Of a stretch of DNA of 64,000 nucleotides, positions 38,149 to 51,716 are shown in pieces. The first letter of the stretch is position 1. Every line of letters begins with the position of its first letter. Source of the DNA: Mastigias papua. Lineage: Eukaryota > Cnidaria > Scyphozoa > Rhizostomeae > Mastigiidae. The position numbers and the translations under genes were made by a program. The notes under the pieces are model-generated. The model was not told where the DNA came from and did no database searches. It saw only the letters and a program-made list of their open reading frames with translations. The stretch lies in assembly GCA_964019165.1 (NCBI GenBank), contig OZ025283.1, positions 4,909,001 to 4,973,000 on the forward strand, in the 5' to 3' direction.

Positions 38149-41100
38149 CACATTACAAGCAATGACAACATACATGTGCATATAATGTTTTTTGTTTGAT
38201 ATTGAGTGGAAGTGCATCAATCTCAGCCACCAATCCACTTTAACATCTACAGTTACACTGATATGAGTAGTTTAGGCAATGTTTCGTATTGACATGAGCG
38301 TTAGTATTTGTTTTTACACTAAAATAGAGCGTTATAATGCTTTACATGTAGCAAACCTGACTATACTATGTAAGTGCTACATTTGACGTCAAGTAGGTGT
38401 TTCATAGTTCCACAACGTAATCTAACCACATCTGTGCTGTGAATTGAGCAGTTCTAATATCATATCACCATTAGATTTGTATTCATTGCTGTATTGTCAG
38501 TGTATGCACACATATGCAGTTTGGGCCCATTACAAGCAATGACAACACACATGTGCATATACTGTTGTATGTTTGACATTGAGTGGAAGTGCATCAATCT
38601 CAGCCACCAAACCTATTTAACATCTACAGTTACACTGATAAGAGTAGTTTAAGCAATTTTCCGTATTCACATCAGCGTTAGTCTTTTTTTTATACTAAAT
38701 AGAGTGTTATAGTGCTTTACATGTAGCAAACCTGACTATACTATGTTATTGCTACATTTGACGTCAAGTAGGTGTTTCATAGTTCCAAAACGTAATCTAA
38801 GCACATCTGTGCTGTGAATCGAGCATTTCTAATATCGTATCACCATTAGATCAGTATTCATTGCTGTATTGTCAGTGTATGCACACATATGCAGTTTAGG
38901 CCCATTACAAGCAATAACAACACACATGTGCATATACTGTTGTATGTTTGACATTGAGTGGAAGTGCATCAATCTCAGCCACCAAACCACTTTAACATCT
39001 ACACTAACACGAGTAGTTTAGGCAATGTTTCGTATTGATAACAGCGTTAGTCTTTGTTTTTACACTTAATAGAGCCTTATAGTGCTTTACATGTAGCAAA
39101 CCTGACTATACTATGTAAGTGCTACATTTGTCTTCGAGGACGTGTTGCATAGTTCCAGACCGTAATCTAATCACATCTGTGCTGTGAATCGAGCATTTCT
39201 AATATCGTATCACCATTAGATCTGTATTCATTGCTGGATTGTCAGTGTATGCACACATTTGCAGGGTAGGCCCATTACAAGCAATGACACCATACATGTG
39301 CATATACTGTTGTATGTTTGACATTGAGATTAAGTGCATCAATCTCAGCCACCAATCCACTTTACCATCTACAGTTACACTGATACGGGTAGTTTAGGCA
39401 ATGTTTCGTATTGAAATGAGCGTTAGTCTTTGTTTTTACACTTAATAGAGTGTTATAGTGCTTTATATGTAGCAAACCTGACTATACTATGTAAGTGCTA
39501 CATTTGACTTCAAGGACGTGTTGCATAGTTCCACAACGTAATCTAAGCACATCTGTGCTGTTAATCGAGCAGTTCTAATATCGTATCACCATTAGATCTG
39601 TATTCATTGCTGTATTGTCAGTGTATGCACGCATATGCAGTTTGGGCCCATTACAAGCAATGACAACACAAATGTGCATATACTGTTGTATGTTTGATAT
39701 TGAGTGGAAGTGCATCAATCTCAGCTACCAAACCACTTTAACATCTTCAGTTACACTGATACCATTAGTATAGGCAATGTTTCGTATTGAAATGAGCATT
39801 AGTCTTTGTTTTTACACTTAATAGAGTGTTATAGTGCTTTATATGTAGCAAACCTGACTATACTATGTAAGTGCTACATTTGACTTCAAGGACGTGTTGC
39901 ATAGTTCCACAACGTAATCTAAGCACATCTGTGCTGTGAATCGAGCATTTCTAATATCGTATCACCATTCGATCTGTATTCATTGCTGGATTGTCAGTGT
40001 ATGCACACATTTGCAGGGTAGGCCCATTACAAGCAATGACACCATACATGTGCATATACTGTTGTATGTTTGACATTGAGATTAAGTGCATCAATCTCAG
40101 CCACCAATCCACTTTAACATCTACAGTTACACTGATACTGGTAGTTTAGGCAATGTGTCGTATTGAAATCAGCGTTAGTCTTTGTTTTTACACTTAACAG
40201 AGTGTTATAGTCCTTTATATGTAGCAACCCTGACTATACTATGTAAGTGCTACATTTGACTTCAAGGACGTGTTGCATAGTTCCACAACGTAATCTAAGC
40301 ACATCTGTGCTGTTAATCGAGCAATTCTAATATCGTATCACCATTAGATCTGTATTCATTGCTGTATTGTCAGTGTATGCACGCATATGCAGTTTGGGCC
40401 CATTACAAGCAATGACAACACAAATGTGCATATACTGTTGTATGTTTGACATTGAGTGGAAGTGCATCAATCTCAGCCACCAAACCAATTTAACATCTAC
40501 AGTTACACTGATAAGAGTAGTTTAAGCAATTTTCCGTATTCACATGAGCGCTAGTCTTTTCTTTATACTAAATAGAGTTTTATAGTGCTTTACATGTTGC
40601 AAACCTGACTATACTATGTAAGTGCTACATTTGACTTCAAGGACGTGTTGCATAGTTCCACAACGTAATCTAAGCACATCTGTGCTGTTAATCGAGCAGT
40701 TCTAATATCGTATCACCATTAGATCTGTATTCATTGCTGTATTGTCAGTGTATGCACGCATATGCAGTTTGGGCCCATTACAAGCAATGACAACACAAAT
40801 GTGCATATACTGTTGTATGTTTGATATTGAGTGGAACTGCATCAATCTCAGCTACCAAACCACTTCAACATCTTCAGTTACACTGATACCATTAGTATAG
40901 GCAATGTTTCGTATTGACATGAGCATTAGTCTTTGTTTTTTCACTTAATAGAGTGTTATAGTGCTTTATATGTAGCAAACCTGACTATACTATGTAAGTG
41001 CTACATTTGACTTCAAGGACGTGTTGCATAGTTCCACAACGTAATCTAAGCACATCTGTGCAGTTAATCGAGCAGTTCTAATATCGTATCACCATTAGAT

Positions 41101-44100
41101 CTGTATTCATTGCTGTATTGTCAGTGTATGCACGCATATGCAGTTTGGGCCCATTACAAGCAATGACAACACAAATGTGCATATACTGTTGTATGTTTGA
41201 CATTGAGTGGAAGTGCATCAATCTCAGCCACCAAACCACTTTAACATCTACACTAACACGAGTAGTTTAGGCAATGTTTCGTATTGATATCAGCGTTAGT
41301 CTTTGTTTTCACACTTAATAGAGCCTTATAGTGCTTTACATGTAGCAAACCTGACTATACTATGTAAGTGCTACATTTGTCTTCAAGGACGTGTTGCATA
41401 GTTCCAGACCGTAATCTAATCACATCTGTGCTGTGAATCGAGCATTTCTAATATCGTATCACCATTCGATCTGTATTCATTGCTGGATTGTCAGTGTATG
41501 CACACATTTGCAGGGTAGGCCCATTACAAGCAATGACACCATACATGTGCATATACTGTTGTATGTTTGACATTGAGATTAAGTGCATCAATCTCAGCCA
41601 CCAATCCACTTTAACATCTACAGTTACACTGATACTGGTAGTTTAGGCAATGTTTCATATTGAAATGAGCGTTAGTCTTTGTTTTTACACTTAATAGAGT
41701 GTTATAGTGCTTTATATGTAGCAACCCTGACTATACTATGTAAGTGCTACATTTGACTTCAAGGACGTGTTGCATAGTTCCACAACGTAATCTAAGCACA
41801 TCTGTGCTGTTAATCGAGCAATTCTAATATCGTATCACCATTAGATCTGTATTCATTGCTGTATTGTCAGTGTATGCACGCATATGCAGTTTGGGCCCAT
41901 TACAAGCAATGACAACACAAATGTGCATATACTGTTGTATGTTTGACATTGAGTGGAAGTGCATCAATCTCAGCCACCAAACCAATTTAACATCTACAGT
42001 TACACTGATAAGAGTAGTTTAAGCAATTTTCCGTATTCACATGAGCGCTAGTCTTTTCTTTATACTAAATAGAGTTTTATAGTGCTTTACATGTAGCAAA
42101 CCTGACTATACTATGTAAGTGCTACATTTGACTTCAAGGACGTGTTGCATAGTTCCACAACGTAATCTAAGCACATCTGTGCTGTTAATCGAGCAATTCT
42201 AATATCGTATCACCATTAGATCTGTATTCATTGCTGTATTGTCAGTGTATGCACGCATATGCAGTTTGGGCCCATTACAAGCAATGACAATACAAATGTG
42301 CATATACTGTTGTATGTTTGATATTGAGTGGAAGTGCATCAATCTCAGCTACCAAACCACTTTAACATCTTCAGTTACACTGATACCATTAATATAGGCA
42401 ATGTTTCGTATTGAAATGAGCATTAGTCTTTGTTTTTACACTTAATAGAGTGTTATAGTGCTTTATATGTAGCAAACCTGACTATACTATGTAAGTGCTA
42501 CATTTGTCTTCAAGGACGTGTTGCATAGTTCCAGACCGTAATCTAATCACATCTGTGCTGTGAATCGAGCATTTCTAATATCGTATCACCATTAGATCTG
42601 TATTCATTGCTGTATTGTCAGTGTATGCACGCATATGCAGTTTGGGCCCATTACAAGCAATGACACCATACATGTGCATATACTGTTGTATGTTTGACAT
42701 TGAGATTAAGTGCATCAATCTCAGCCACCAATCCACTTTAACATCTACAGTTACACTGATACGGGTAGTTTAGGCAATGTTTCGTATTGAAATGAGCGTT
42801 AGTCTTTGTTTTTACACTTAATAGAGTGTTATAGTGCTTTATATGTAGCAAACCTGACTATACTATGTAAGTGCTACATTTGACTTCAAGGACGTGTTGC
42901 ATAGTTCCACAACGTAATCTAAGCACATCTGTGCTGTTAATCGAGCAGTTCTAATATCGTATCACCATTAGATCTGTATTCATTGCTGTATTGTCAGTGT
43001 ATGCACGCATATGCAGTTTGGGCCCATTACAAGCAATGACAACACAAATGTGCATATACTGTTGTATGTTTGATATTGAGTGGAAGTGCATCAATCTCAG
43101 CTACCAAACCACTTTAACATCTTCCGTTACACTGATACCATTAGTATAGGCAATGTTTCGTATTGAAATGAGCATTAGTCTTTGTTTTTACACTTAATAG
43201 AGTGTTATAGTGCTTTATATGTAGCAAACCTGACTATACTATGTAAGTGCTACATTTGACTTCAAGGACGTGTTGCATAGTTCCACAACGTAATCTAAGC
43301 ACATCTGTGCTGTGAATCGAGCATTTCTAATATCGTATCACCATTCGATCTGTATTCATTGCTGGATTGTCAGTGTATGCACACATTTGCAGGGTAGGCC
43401 CATTACAAGCAATGACACCATACATGTGCATATACTGTTGTATGTTTGACATTGAGATTAAGTGCATCAATCTCAGCCACCAAACCAATTTAACATCTAC
43501 AGTTACACTGATAAGAGTAGTTTAAGCAATTTTCCGTATTCACATGAGCGCTAGTCTTTTCTTTATACTAAATAGAGTTTTATAGTGCTTTACATGTAGC
43601 AAACCTGACTATACTATGTAAGTGCTACATTTGACTTCAAGGACGTGTTGCATAGTTCCACAACGTAATCTAAGCACATCTGTGCTGTTAATCGAGCAGT
43701 TCTAATATCGTATCACCATTAGATCTGTATTCATTGCTGTATTGTCAGTGTATGCACGCATATGCAGTTTGGGCCCATTACAAGCAATGACAACACAAAT
43801 GTGCATATACTGTTGTATGTTTGATATTGAGTGGAACTGCATCAATCTCAGCTACCAAACCACTTCAACATCTTCAGTTACACTGATACCATTAGTATTG
43901 GCAATGTTTCGTATTGAAATGAGCATTAGTCTTTGTTTTTACACTTAATAGAGTGTTATAGTGCTTTATATGTAGCAAACCTGACTATACTATGTAAGTG
44001 CTACATTTGACTTCAAGGACGTGTTGCATAGTTCCACAACGTAATCTAAGCACATCTGTGCAGTTAATCGAGCAGTTCTAATATCGTATCACAATTAGAT

Positions 44101-44479
44101 CTGTATTCATTGCTGTATTGTCAGTGTATGCACGCATATGCAGTTTGGGCCCATTACAAGCAATGACAACACAAATGTGCATATACTGTTGTATGTTTGA
44201 TATTGAGTGGAACTGCATCAATCTCAGCTACCAAACCACTTCAACATCTTCAGTTACACTGATACCATTAGTATAGGCAATGTTTCGTATTGAAATGAGC
44301 ATTAGTCTTTGTTTTTACACTTAATAGAGTGTTATAGTGCTTTATATGTAGCAAACCTGACTATACTATGTAAGTGCTACATTTGACTTCAAGGACGTGT
44401 TGCATAGTTCCACAACGTAATCTAAGCACATCTGTGCTGTGAATCGAGCATTTCTACTATCGTATCACCATTCGATCTG

Positions 44480-46600
44480 TATTCATTGCTGGATTGTCAG
44501 TGTATGCACACATTTGCAGGGTAGGCCCATTACAAGCAATGACACAATACATGTGCATATACTGTTGTATGTTTGACATTGAGATTAAGTGCATCAATCT
44601 CAGCCACCAATCCACTTTAACATCTACAGTTACACTGATACTGGTAGTTTAGGCAATGTGTCGTATTGAAATCAGCGTTAGTCTTTGTTTTTACACTTAA
44701 CAGAGTGTTATAGTCCTTTATATGTAGCAACCCTGACTATACTATGTAAGTGCTACATTTGACTTCAAGGACGTGTTGCATAGTTCCACAACGTAATCTA
44801 AGCACATCTGTGCTGTTAATCGAGCATTTCTATTATCGTATCACCATTAGATCTGTATTCATTGCTGTATTGTCAGTGTATGCACGCATATGCAGTTTGG
44901 GCCCATTACAAGCAATGACACCATACATGTGCATATACTGTTGTATGTTTGACATTGAGATTAAGTGCATCAATCTCAGCCACCAAACCAATTTAACATC
45001 TACAGTTACACTGATAAGAGTAGTTTAAGCAATTTTCCGTATTCACATGAGCGCTAGTCTTTTCTTTATACTAAATAGAGTTTTATAGTGCTTTACATGT
45101 AGCAAACCTGACTATACTATGTAAGTGCTACATTTGACTTCAAGGACGTGTTGCATAGTTCCACAACGTAATCTAGGCACATCTGTGCTGTTAATCGAGC
45201 AGTTCTAATATCGTATCACCATTAGATCTGTATTCATTGCTGTATTGTCAGTGTATGCACGCATATGCAGTTTGGGCCCATTACAAGCAATGACAACACA
45301 AATGTGCATATACTGTTGTATGTTTGATATTGAGTGGAACTGCATCAATCTCAGCTACCAAACCACTTCAACATCTTCAGTTACACTGATACCATTAGTA
45401 TAGGCAATGTTTCGTATTGACATGAGCATTAGTCTTTGTTTTTACACTTAATAGAGTGTTATAGTGCTTTATATGTAGCAAACCTGACTATACTATGTAA
45501 GTGCTACATTTGACTTCAAGGACGTGTTGCATAGTTCCACAACGTAATCTAAGCACATCTGTGCTGTGAATCGAGCATTTCTAATATCGTATCACCATTC
45601 GATCTGTATTCATTGCTGGATTGTCAGTGTATGCACACATTTGCAGGGTAGGCCCATTACAAGCAATGACACCATACATGTGCATATACTGTTGTATGTT
45701 TGACATTGAGATTAAGTGCATCAATCTCAGCCACCAATCCACTTTAACATCTACAGTTACACTGATACTGGTAGTTTAGGCAATGTGTCGTATTGAAATC
45801 AGCGTTAGTCTTTGTTTTTACACTTAACAGAGTGTTATAGTCCTTTATATGTAGCAACCCTGACTATACTATGTAAGTGCTACATTTGACTTCAAGGACG
45901 TGTTGCATAGTTCCACAACGTAATCTAAGCACATCTGTGCTGTTAATCGAGCATTTCTATTATCGTATCACCATTAGATCTGTATTCATTGCTGTATTGT
46001 CAGTGTATGCACGCATATGCAGTTTGGGCCCATTACAAGCAATGACACCATACATGTGCATATACTGTTGTATGTTTGACATTGAGATTAAGTGCATCAA
46101 TCTCAGCCACCAAACCAATTTAACATCTACAGTTACACTGATAAGAGTAGTTTAAGCAATTTTCCGTATTCACATGAGCGCTAGTCTCTTCTTTATACTA
46201 AATAGAGTTTTATAGTGCTTTACATGTAGCAAACCTGACTATACTATGTAAGTGCTACATTTGACTTCAAGGACGTGTTGCATAGTTCCACAACGTAATC
46301 TAAGCACATCTGTGCTGTTAATCGAGCAGTTCTAATATCGTATCACCATTAGATCTGTATTCATTGCTGTATTGTCAGTGTATGCACGCATATGCAGTTT
46401 GGGCCCATTACAAGCAATGACAACACAAATGTGCATATACTGTTGTATGTTTGATATTGAGTGGAACTGCATCAATCTCAGCTACCAAACCACTTCAACA
46501 TCTTCAGTTACACTGATACCATTAGTATAGGCAATGTTTCGTATTGACATGAGCATTAGTCTTTGTTTTTACACTTAATAGAGTGTTATAGTGCTTTATA
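44480..46600 (+). repeat. Higher-order repeat: tandem 3-monomer units, ~1,127-bp period
   Basis: The block at about 44,480-45,480 recurs at 45,607-46,600. Private variants such as AACAGAGTGTTATAGTCC and TTCTATTATCG appear in both. It is the most recent-looking amplification in the right part of the array. Confidence 0.75.
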
Positions 46601-48098
46601 TGTAGCAAACCTGACTATACTATGTAAGTGCTACATTTGACTTCAAGGACGTGTTGCATAGTTCCACAACGTAATCTAAGCACATCTGTGCAGTTAATCG
46701 AGCAGTTCTAATATCGTATCACCATTAGATCTGTATTCATTGCTGTATTGTCAGTGTATGCACGCATATGCAGTTTGGGCCCATTACAAGCAATGACAAC
46801 ACAAATGTGCATATACTGTTGTATGTTTGACATTGAGTGGAAGTGCATCAATCTCAGCCACCAAACCACTTTAACATCTACACTAACACGAGTAGTTTAG
46901 GCAGCGTTAGTCTTTGTTTTCACACTTAATAGAGCCTTATAGTGCTTTACATGTAGCAAACCTGACTATACTATGTAAGTGCTACATTTGTCTTCAAGGA
47001 CGTGTTGCATAGTTCCAGACCGTAATCTAATCACATCTGTGCTGTGAATCGAGCATATCTAATATCGTATCACCATTCGATCTGTATTCATTGCTGGATT
47101 GTCAGTGTATGCACACATTTGCAGGGTAGGCCCATTACAAGCAATGACACCATACATGTGCATATACTGTTGTATGTTTGACATTGAGATTAAGTGCATC
47201 AATCTCAGCCACCAATCCACTTTAACATCTACAGTTACACTGATATGAGTAGTTTAGGCAATGTTTCGTATTGAAATGAGCGTTAGTCTTTGTTTTTACA
47301 CTTAATAGAGTGTTATAGTGCTTTATATGTAGCAACCCTGACTATACTATGTAAGTGCTACATTTGACTTCAAGGACGTGTTGCATAGTTCCACAACGTA
47401 ATCTAAGCACATCTGTGCTGTTAATCGAGCAATTCTAATATCGTATCACCATTAGATCTGTATTCATTGCTGTATTGTCAGTGTATGCACGCATATGCAG
47501 TTTGGGCCCATTACAAGCAATGACACCATACATGTGCATATACTGTTGTATGTTTGACATTGAGATTAAGTGCATCAATCTCAGCCACCAATCCACTTTA
47601 ACATCTACAGTTACACTGATACGGGTAGTTTAGGCAATGTTTCGTATTGAAATGAGCGTTAGTCTTTGTTTTTACACTTAATAGAGTGTTATAGTGCTTT
47701 ATATGTAGCAAACCTGACTATACTATGTAAGTGCTACATTTGACTTCAAGGACGTGTTGCATAGTTCCACAACGTAATCTAAGCACATCTGTGCTGTTAA
47801 TCGAGCAGTTCTAATATCGTATCACCATTAGATCTGTATTCATTTCTGTATTGTCAGTGTATACACACATATGCAGTTTGGGCCCATTACAAGCAATGAC
47901 ACCATACATGTGCATATACTGTTGTATGTTTGACATTGAGATTAAGTGCATCAATCTCAGCCACCAATCCACTTTAACATCTACAGTTACACTGATACGG
48001 GTAGTTTAGGCAATGTTTCGTATTGAAATGAGCGTTAGTCTTTGTTTTTACACTTAATAGAGTGTTATAGTGCTTTATATGTAGCAAACCTGACTATA

Positions 48099-48546
48099 CT
48101 ATGTAAGTGCTACATTTGACTTCAAGGACGTGTTGCATAGTTCCACAACGTAATCTAAGCACATCTGTGCTGTTAATCGAGCAGTTCTAATATCGTATCA
48201 CCATTAGATCTGTATTCATTTCTGTATTGTCAGTGTATACACACATATGCAGTTTAGGCCCATTACAAGCAATGACAACATACATGTGCATATACTGTTG
48301 TATGTTTGATATTGAGTGATGCACTTCCACTCAATGTCAAACATACAACAGTATATGCACATGTATGTTGTCATTGCTTGTAATGGGCCTAAACTGCATA
48401 TGTGTGTATACACTGACAATACAGCAATGAATACAGATCTAATGGTGATACGATATTAGGAATGCTCGATCAACAGCACAGATGTGTTTAGATTACGTTG
48501 TGGAACTATGCAACACGTCCTGAACGTCACATGTAGCACTTACATA
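48099..48546. repeat. Foldback at the array end: inverted partial satellite monomer
   Basis: The left arm (48,099-48,318) and the right arm (48,328-48,546) are inverted copies about 220 bases long, about 95% alike, separated by a 9-base spacer (ATGCACTTC). Both arms carry the rare GTATACAC form in place of GTATGCAC, so the right arm derives from the adjacent monomers. Satellite identity stops inside CTTACATAG and a LINE begins. Confidence 0.92.
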
Positions 48547-48548
48547 GC

Positions 48549-48947
48549 TTTCCAGGTGCTACTGTTGCAGATATGTTCGACTACCTGAAACCACTGCTTA
48601 AGAAGCGGCCAGATAAAATCATGCTAGTTATTGGTGCTAATGATATTGAGCACACATCATCACAAGAAATTCTTGCTAAAATAAAGATATTGATTGACTT
48701 CATCCACGGATGCCTTCCTGACTGCCATGTTGTTATGTCTGAAGTATTGAAACGTGCAGACAAAAAGAACCTTAACAACAAAATTGATGATGTTAACAGA
48801 TCTTTGAAGAGTATGAACTGCGACAGTCTACCTCAACAAAATATAACTTTCGATTTACTTGGAAAAAGAGGATTCCATCTTAACTTTTTTGGTAACAAAC
48901 AATTGGCTAAGAATATTATCGATAAACTACGGTCTCTTTCACAATAG
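48549..48947 (+). pseudogene. LINE-A ORF1 fragment: SGNH/GDSL esterase-like domain C-terminal part
   Basis: 132 codons remain, in frame from FPGATVADMFDYLKP. The block VIGANDI matches the G-x-N-D block of SGNH hydrolases, and GFHLNFFG near the end matches the block that carries the catalytic histidine. Such esterase domains are known in ORF1 proteins of CR1-like LINEs, where they may aid lipid or RNA-protein interactions. The N-terminal part with the nucleophilic serine is missing because the element starts at the satellite junction. The ORF ends in CAA TAG GGA. The frame then stays open straight into ORF2. Confidence 0.8.
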
Positions 48948-51716
48948 GGACTGAATGATACTAGTGCAATCGAGGAAAATAGTGCATCCACTTCCTTGTC
49001 CCCCTTAACCCAAAAGGGGGTGTTGATTTCTTCTGTCAATGTGAACGGCTTAATAAGAAATCTTGAGGAGCTTAAGCTACTTCTTGCTGAAAAGGGCATA
49101 TATATCCTGGTAATTAATGAAACTAAATTAGACAACAGCGTTGGAAACGAGATAATTTCAGTTGAAGGTCTCACATTGAGAAGAAATGATCGTAACAAGC
49201 ATGGAGGTGGAGTAGCCATGTATATAAAAGAAGGTATTAAATACATTGTGCGTGGTGATTTACTTAATCATAATCTAGAACTTATTTGCATAGAGGTGCA
49301 ACCGTTGAGAAGCGAGCCGTTTAATATAGTTTCCTGGTATAGACCACCTAATGCTCCTATCGATAGCTTCCTACAATTTGAAAGAGTATTGGCATATATT
49401 GATAGAGAGGGCAAAGAAACCATACTGTTGGGGGATACTAACTGTGACTTTATAGAAAGACCTGATCCTCCTAGTTATGTAAAAAATCTTAAAAATCTAT
49501 ATCAATTATATGGCTATTCTCAAATAATTGAAGAAGCCACAAGAGTTACACCTACCACTTCAACCTTAATAGATCATGTTGCAGTAACAAATAAACATAA
49601 CATCATCAAATCTGGAGTTATAACAACAGCTTTCAGTGATCATTATGTTGTTTATTGCTCTAGAAAATTTCGCGGGGCTTTTACAAAGGATCACAAACTT
49701 ATACTTTGTCGAAAACTTAAAAATTTTGATCAACAGAACTTTTTGAGAGATGTCTCAAATATGCCATGGGACATAATTGTAAGGTCCTGCGGAACCTTGG
49801 ACGAAAATATTGACAATTTTATAGAAGTACTCCTGATATTAATTGAAAGACATGCTCCTCTTCAGCAACGAAGAGTTTCACAGAAGTACTGTCCTTGGTT
49901 AACATCAGATTTCCATAAACTAAGAAAATCTAGAGATAAACTTAAAAAGGCAGCAATTAAATCTAAATCCAACTATATTATGGCATCATATAGACATCTT
50001 AGAAACAAGGTGAACTCGCTAAATAAGAGGTTAAAAAAAGACTACTATTCAAGCAAGATCCAGGAAAATGTAGGCAATTTAAAGCAAACTTGGAAAATTG
50101 TTCATGAAATTGTAAATAAAACTTCTAAAACCACAAAAATAGATTCAATAAAAGTTAATGATAATGTAATTACTAACAAGAAAATAATCCCTAACATTAT
50201 GAGCACATATTTTTCCAGAGTAGGGGAAAATCTCAAAGCTAAAATACCCCATGAACCGAACCCACTTACAACTGGTATATATAGTATCAACAATAATCTC
50301 AAATTGTTCAACTTTCTAGAAATAACCGAAGAAGATGTTGTTAATGCTTCCTCAACTATTAAAACATCTCATGGGTCAGGGGTGGATGGTATTTCTAGCT
50401 ATTTTATAAAGACTGCTATAACTATTCTTGCAAGGCCTCTATCATATCTCTTTAACTGCTCGCTCCTCAATGGAACTTTCCCTGATAGTTGGAAAGTTGC
50501 TAGAATAGCACCTATTTACAAAGAAGGTCCTACTGATGACCCATCAAATTATAGGCCTATATCAGTATTGCCAGTTCTTTCACGCCTTTTCGAGAAAATA
50601 GTCTATAATCAACTATACAACTATCTTAATGAAAACCAGTTCATTTAATGCAACCAGTCAGGTTTTCGATCTCTCCATTCAGTAGTCACATGCCTATTAT
50701 CCAACACAAATGATTGGTATTTTAATCTAGATGAAGGTAAATGCACAGGTATTGTGTTTGTTGACTTGAAAAAGGCATTTGATACAGTGGATCATGAAAT
50801 TCTTATAAAAAAGCTCAGCCATTACGGAGTTAAAAATACTGAGCTGAAGTGGTTCTGCTCGTATCTAAGCAATAGACGGCAATGCTGCAAGGTCAATGGA
50901 GTATCATCTAACTTTGAATATATAAGGTGCGGTGTCCCCCAGGGATCATGTCTTGGACCTCTTTTGTTTCTTCTTTACATAAATGATATGCCATGTGCAC
51001 TTAAAAGCTCCAAGATTACGATGTATGCTGACGATACTAGTCTAGCATACTCCGCTAAGAGTGTTAGCGATATATCCAATGTTATGAGCTATGAGCTAGA
51101 AAGTCTTAGGAAATGGCTTTCTGGTAATAAGCTATCTTTAAATGTTGCCAAAACTACATCTATGCTGATAGGCACAAGGAATACATTACAAGATAAAAAC
51201 AATGGTGAACTCTTAAAGACAGAGTTTAAGATATCAGAAGAACTTATTGAGCAAAAGACTTCCGTTAAATATTTGGGTATACAAATTGACAACCAGTTAA
51301 AATGGAAAGAGCATGTAGCGTCAGTGTCGATGAAAGTCTCTCGTGCTATAGGAATGATTAAATATGCCAAAAAGATCCTCCCCCCAGGAACGTTGAAATT
51401 GCTTTATCGTGGACTGATTGAACCACACCTAAGGTTTTGCTGTTCGGTTTGGGGCAACTGCGGATTTAGTACCATCAAAATTCTAGAGAGACTACAAAAT
51501 AGATCCGTCCGTATAATAACTAATAGTCCATATGACGCACCAGCTGAGCCTCTTCTTAAAACTCTTGGATTGCCTAGTATCAAAGCAATGGTCCATCAAG
51601 AATCTGCAAGCATGGTTTATAAAGCTGTAAATAATCAGGCCCCAATCTATCTTACTACCCTCTTCAATAGAGTATCCTCTGTAACAAATAGAGCACTTCG
51701 CAATTGTGAATTAAAT
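48948..51716 (+). pseudogene. LINE-A ORF2, first part: endonuclease and reverse transcriptase, one internal stop
   Basis: The open frame directly follows the ORF1 stop in the same frame. No ATG precedes the endonuclease motifs; the first in-frame ATG is in GGGVAMYIKEG. Endonuclease: SVNVNGL, NETKLD, LLGDTNCDF and SDHYVVY. Reverse transcriptase: NYRPISVLPVLSRLFEK, DLKKAFDTVDHEIL, GVPQGSCLGPLLFLLYIND and MYADDTSL (YADD intact, about 51,024). A single TAA at 50,646-50,648 interrupts the RT between LNENQFI and CNQSGFRS; the same frame continues to the LINE-B insertion after RNCELN. All catalytic blocks are present, so the copy decayed recently. Confidence 0.9.

Larger units (their letters stand above)
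21067..48318 (+). repeat. Satellite array 2: ~375-bp monomer, ~73 head-to-tail copies
   Basis: Same monomer and orientation as array 1. It starts as a copy of 2,223 onward, and lacks two monomers (~751 bp) present in array 1 at about 6,100-6,870; beyond that point the offset changes from 18,844 to 18,093. From about 39.6 kb a subfamily marked by GCACGCATATGCAGTTTGGG becomes frequent. One monomer near 46,903 lacks about 20 bases (between TTTAGGCA and GCGTTAGTC). No gene or inserted element was seen in these 27 kb. Several open frames of 66-92 codons are by-products of the repeat. Confidence 0.97.

Noticed and set aside
48216..48419. Minus-strand ORF across the palindrome centre
   Set aside because: It arises from reading the foldback of the satellite; both halves are monomer sequence.
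48833..49246. Minus-strand 137-codon ORF opposite LINE-A
   Set aside because: It is antisense to the esterase and endonuclease coding regions, whose motifs are clear on the plus strand.
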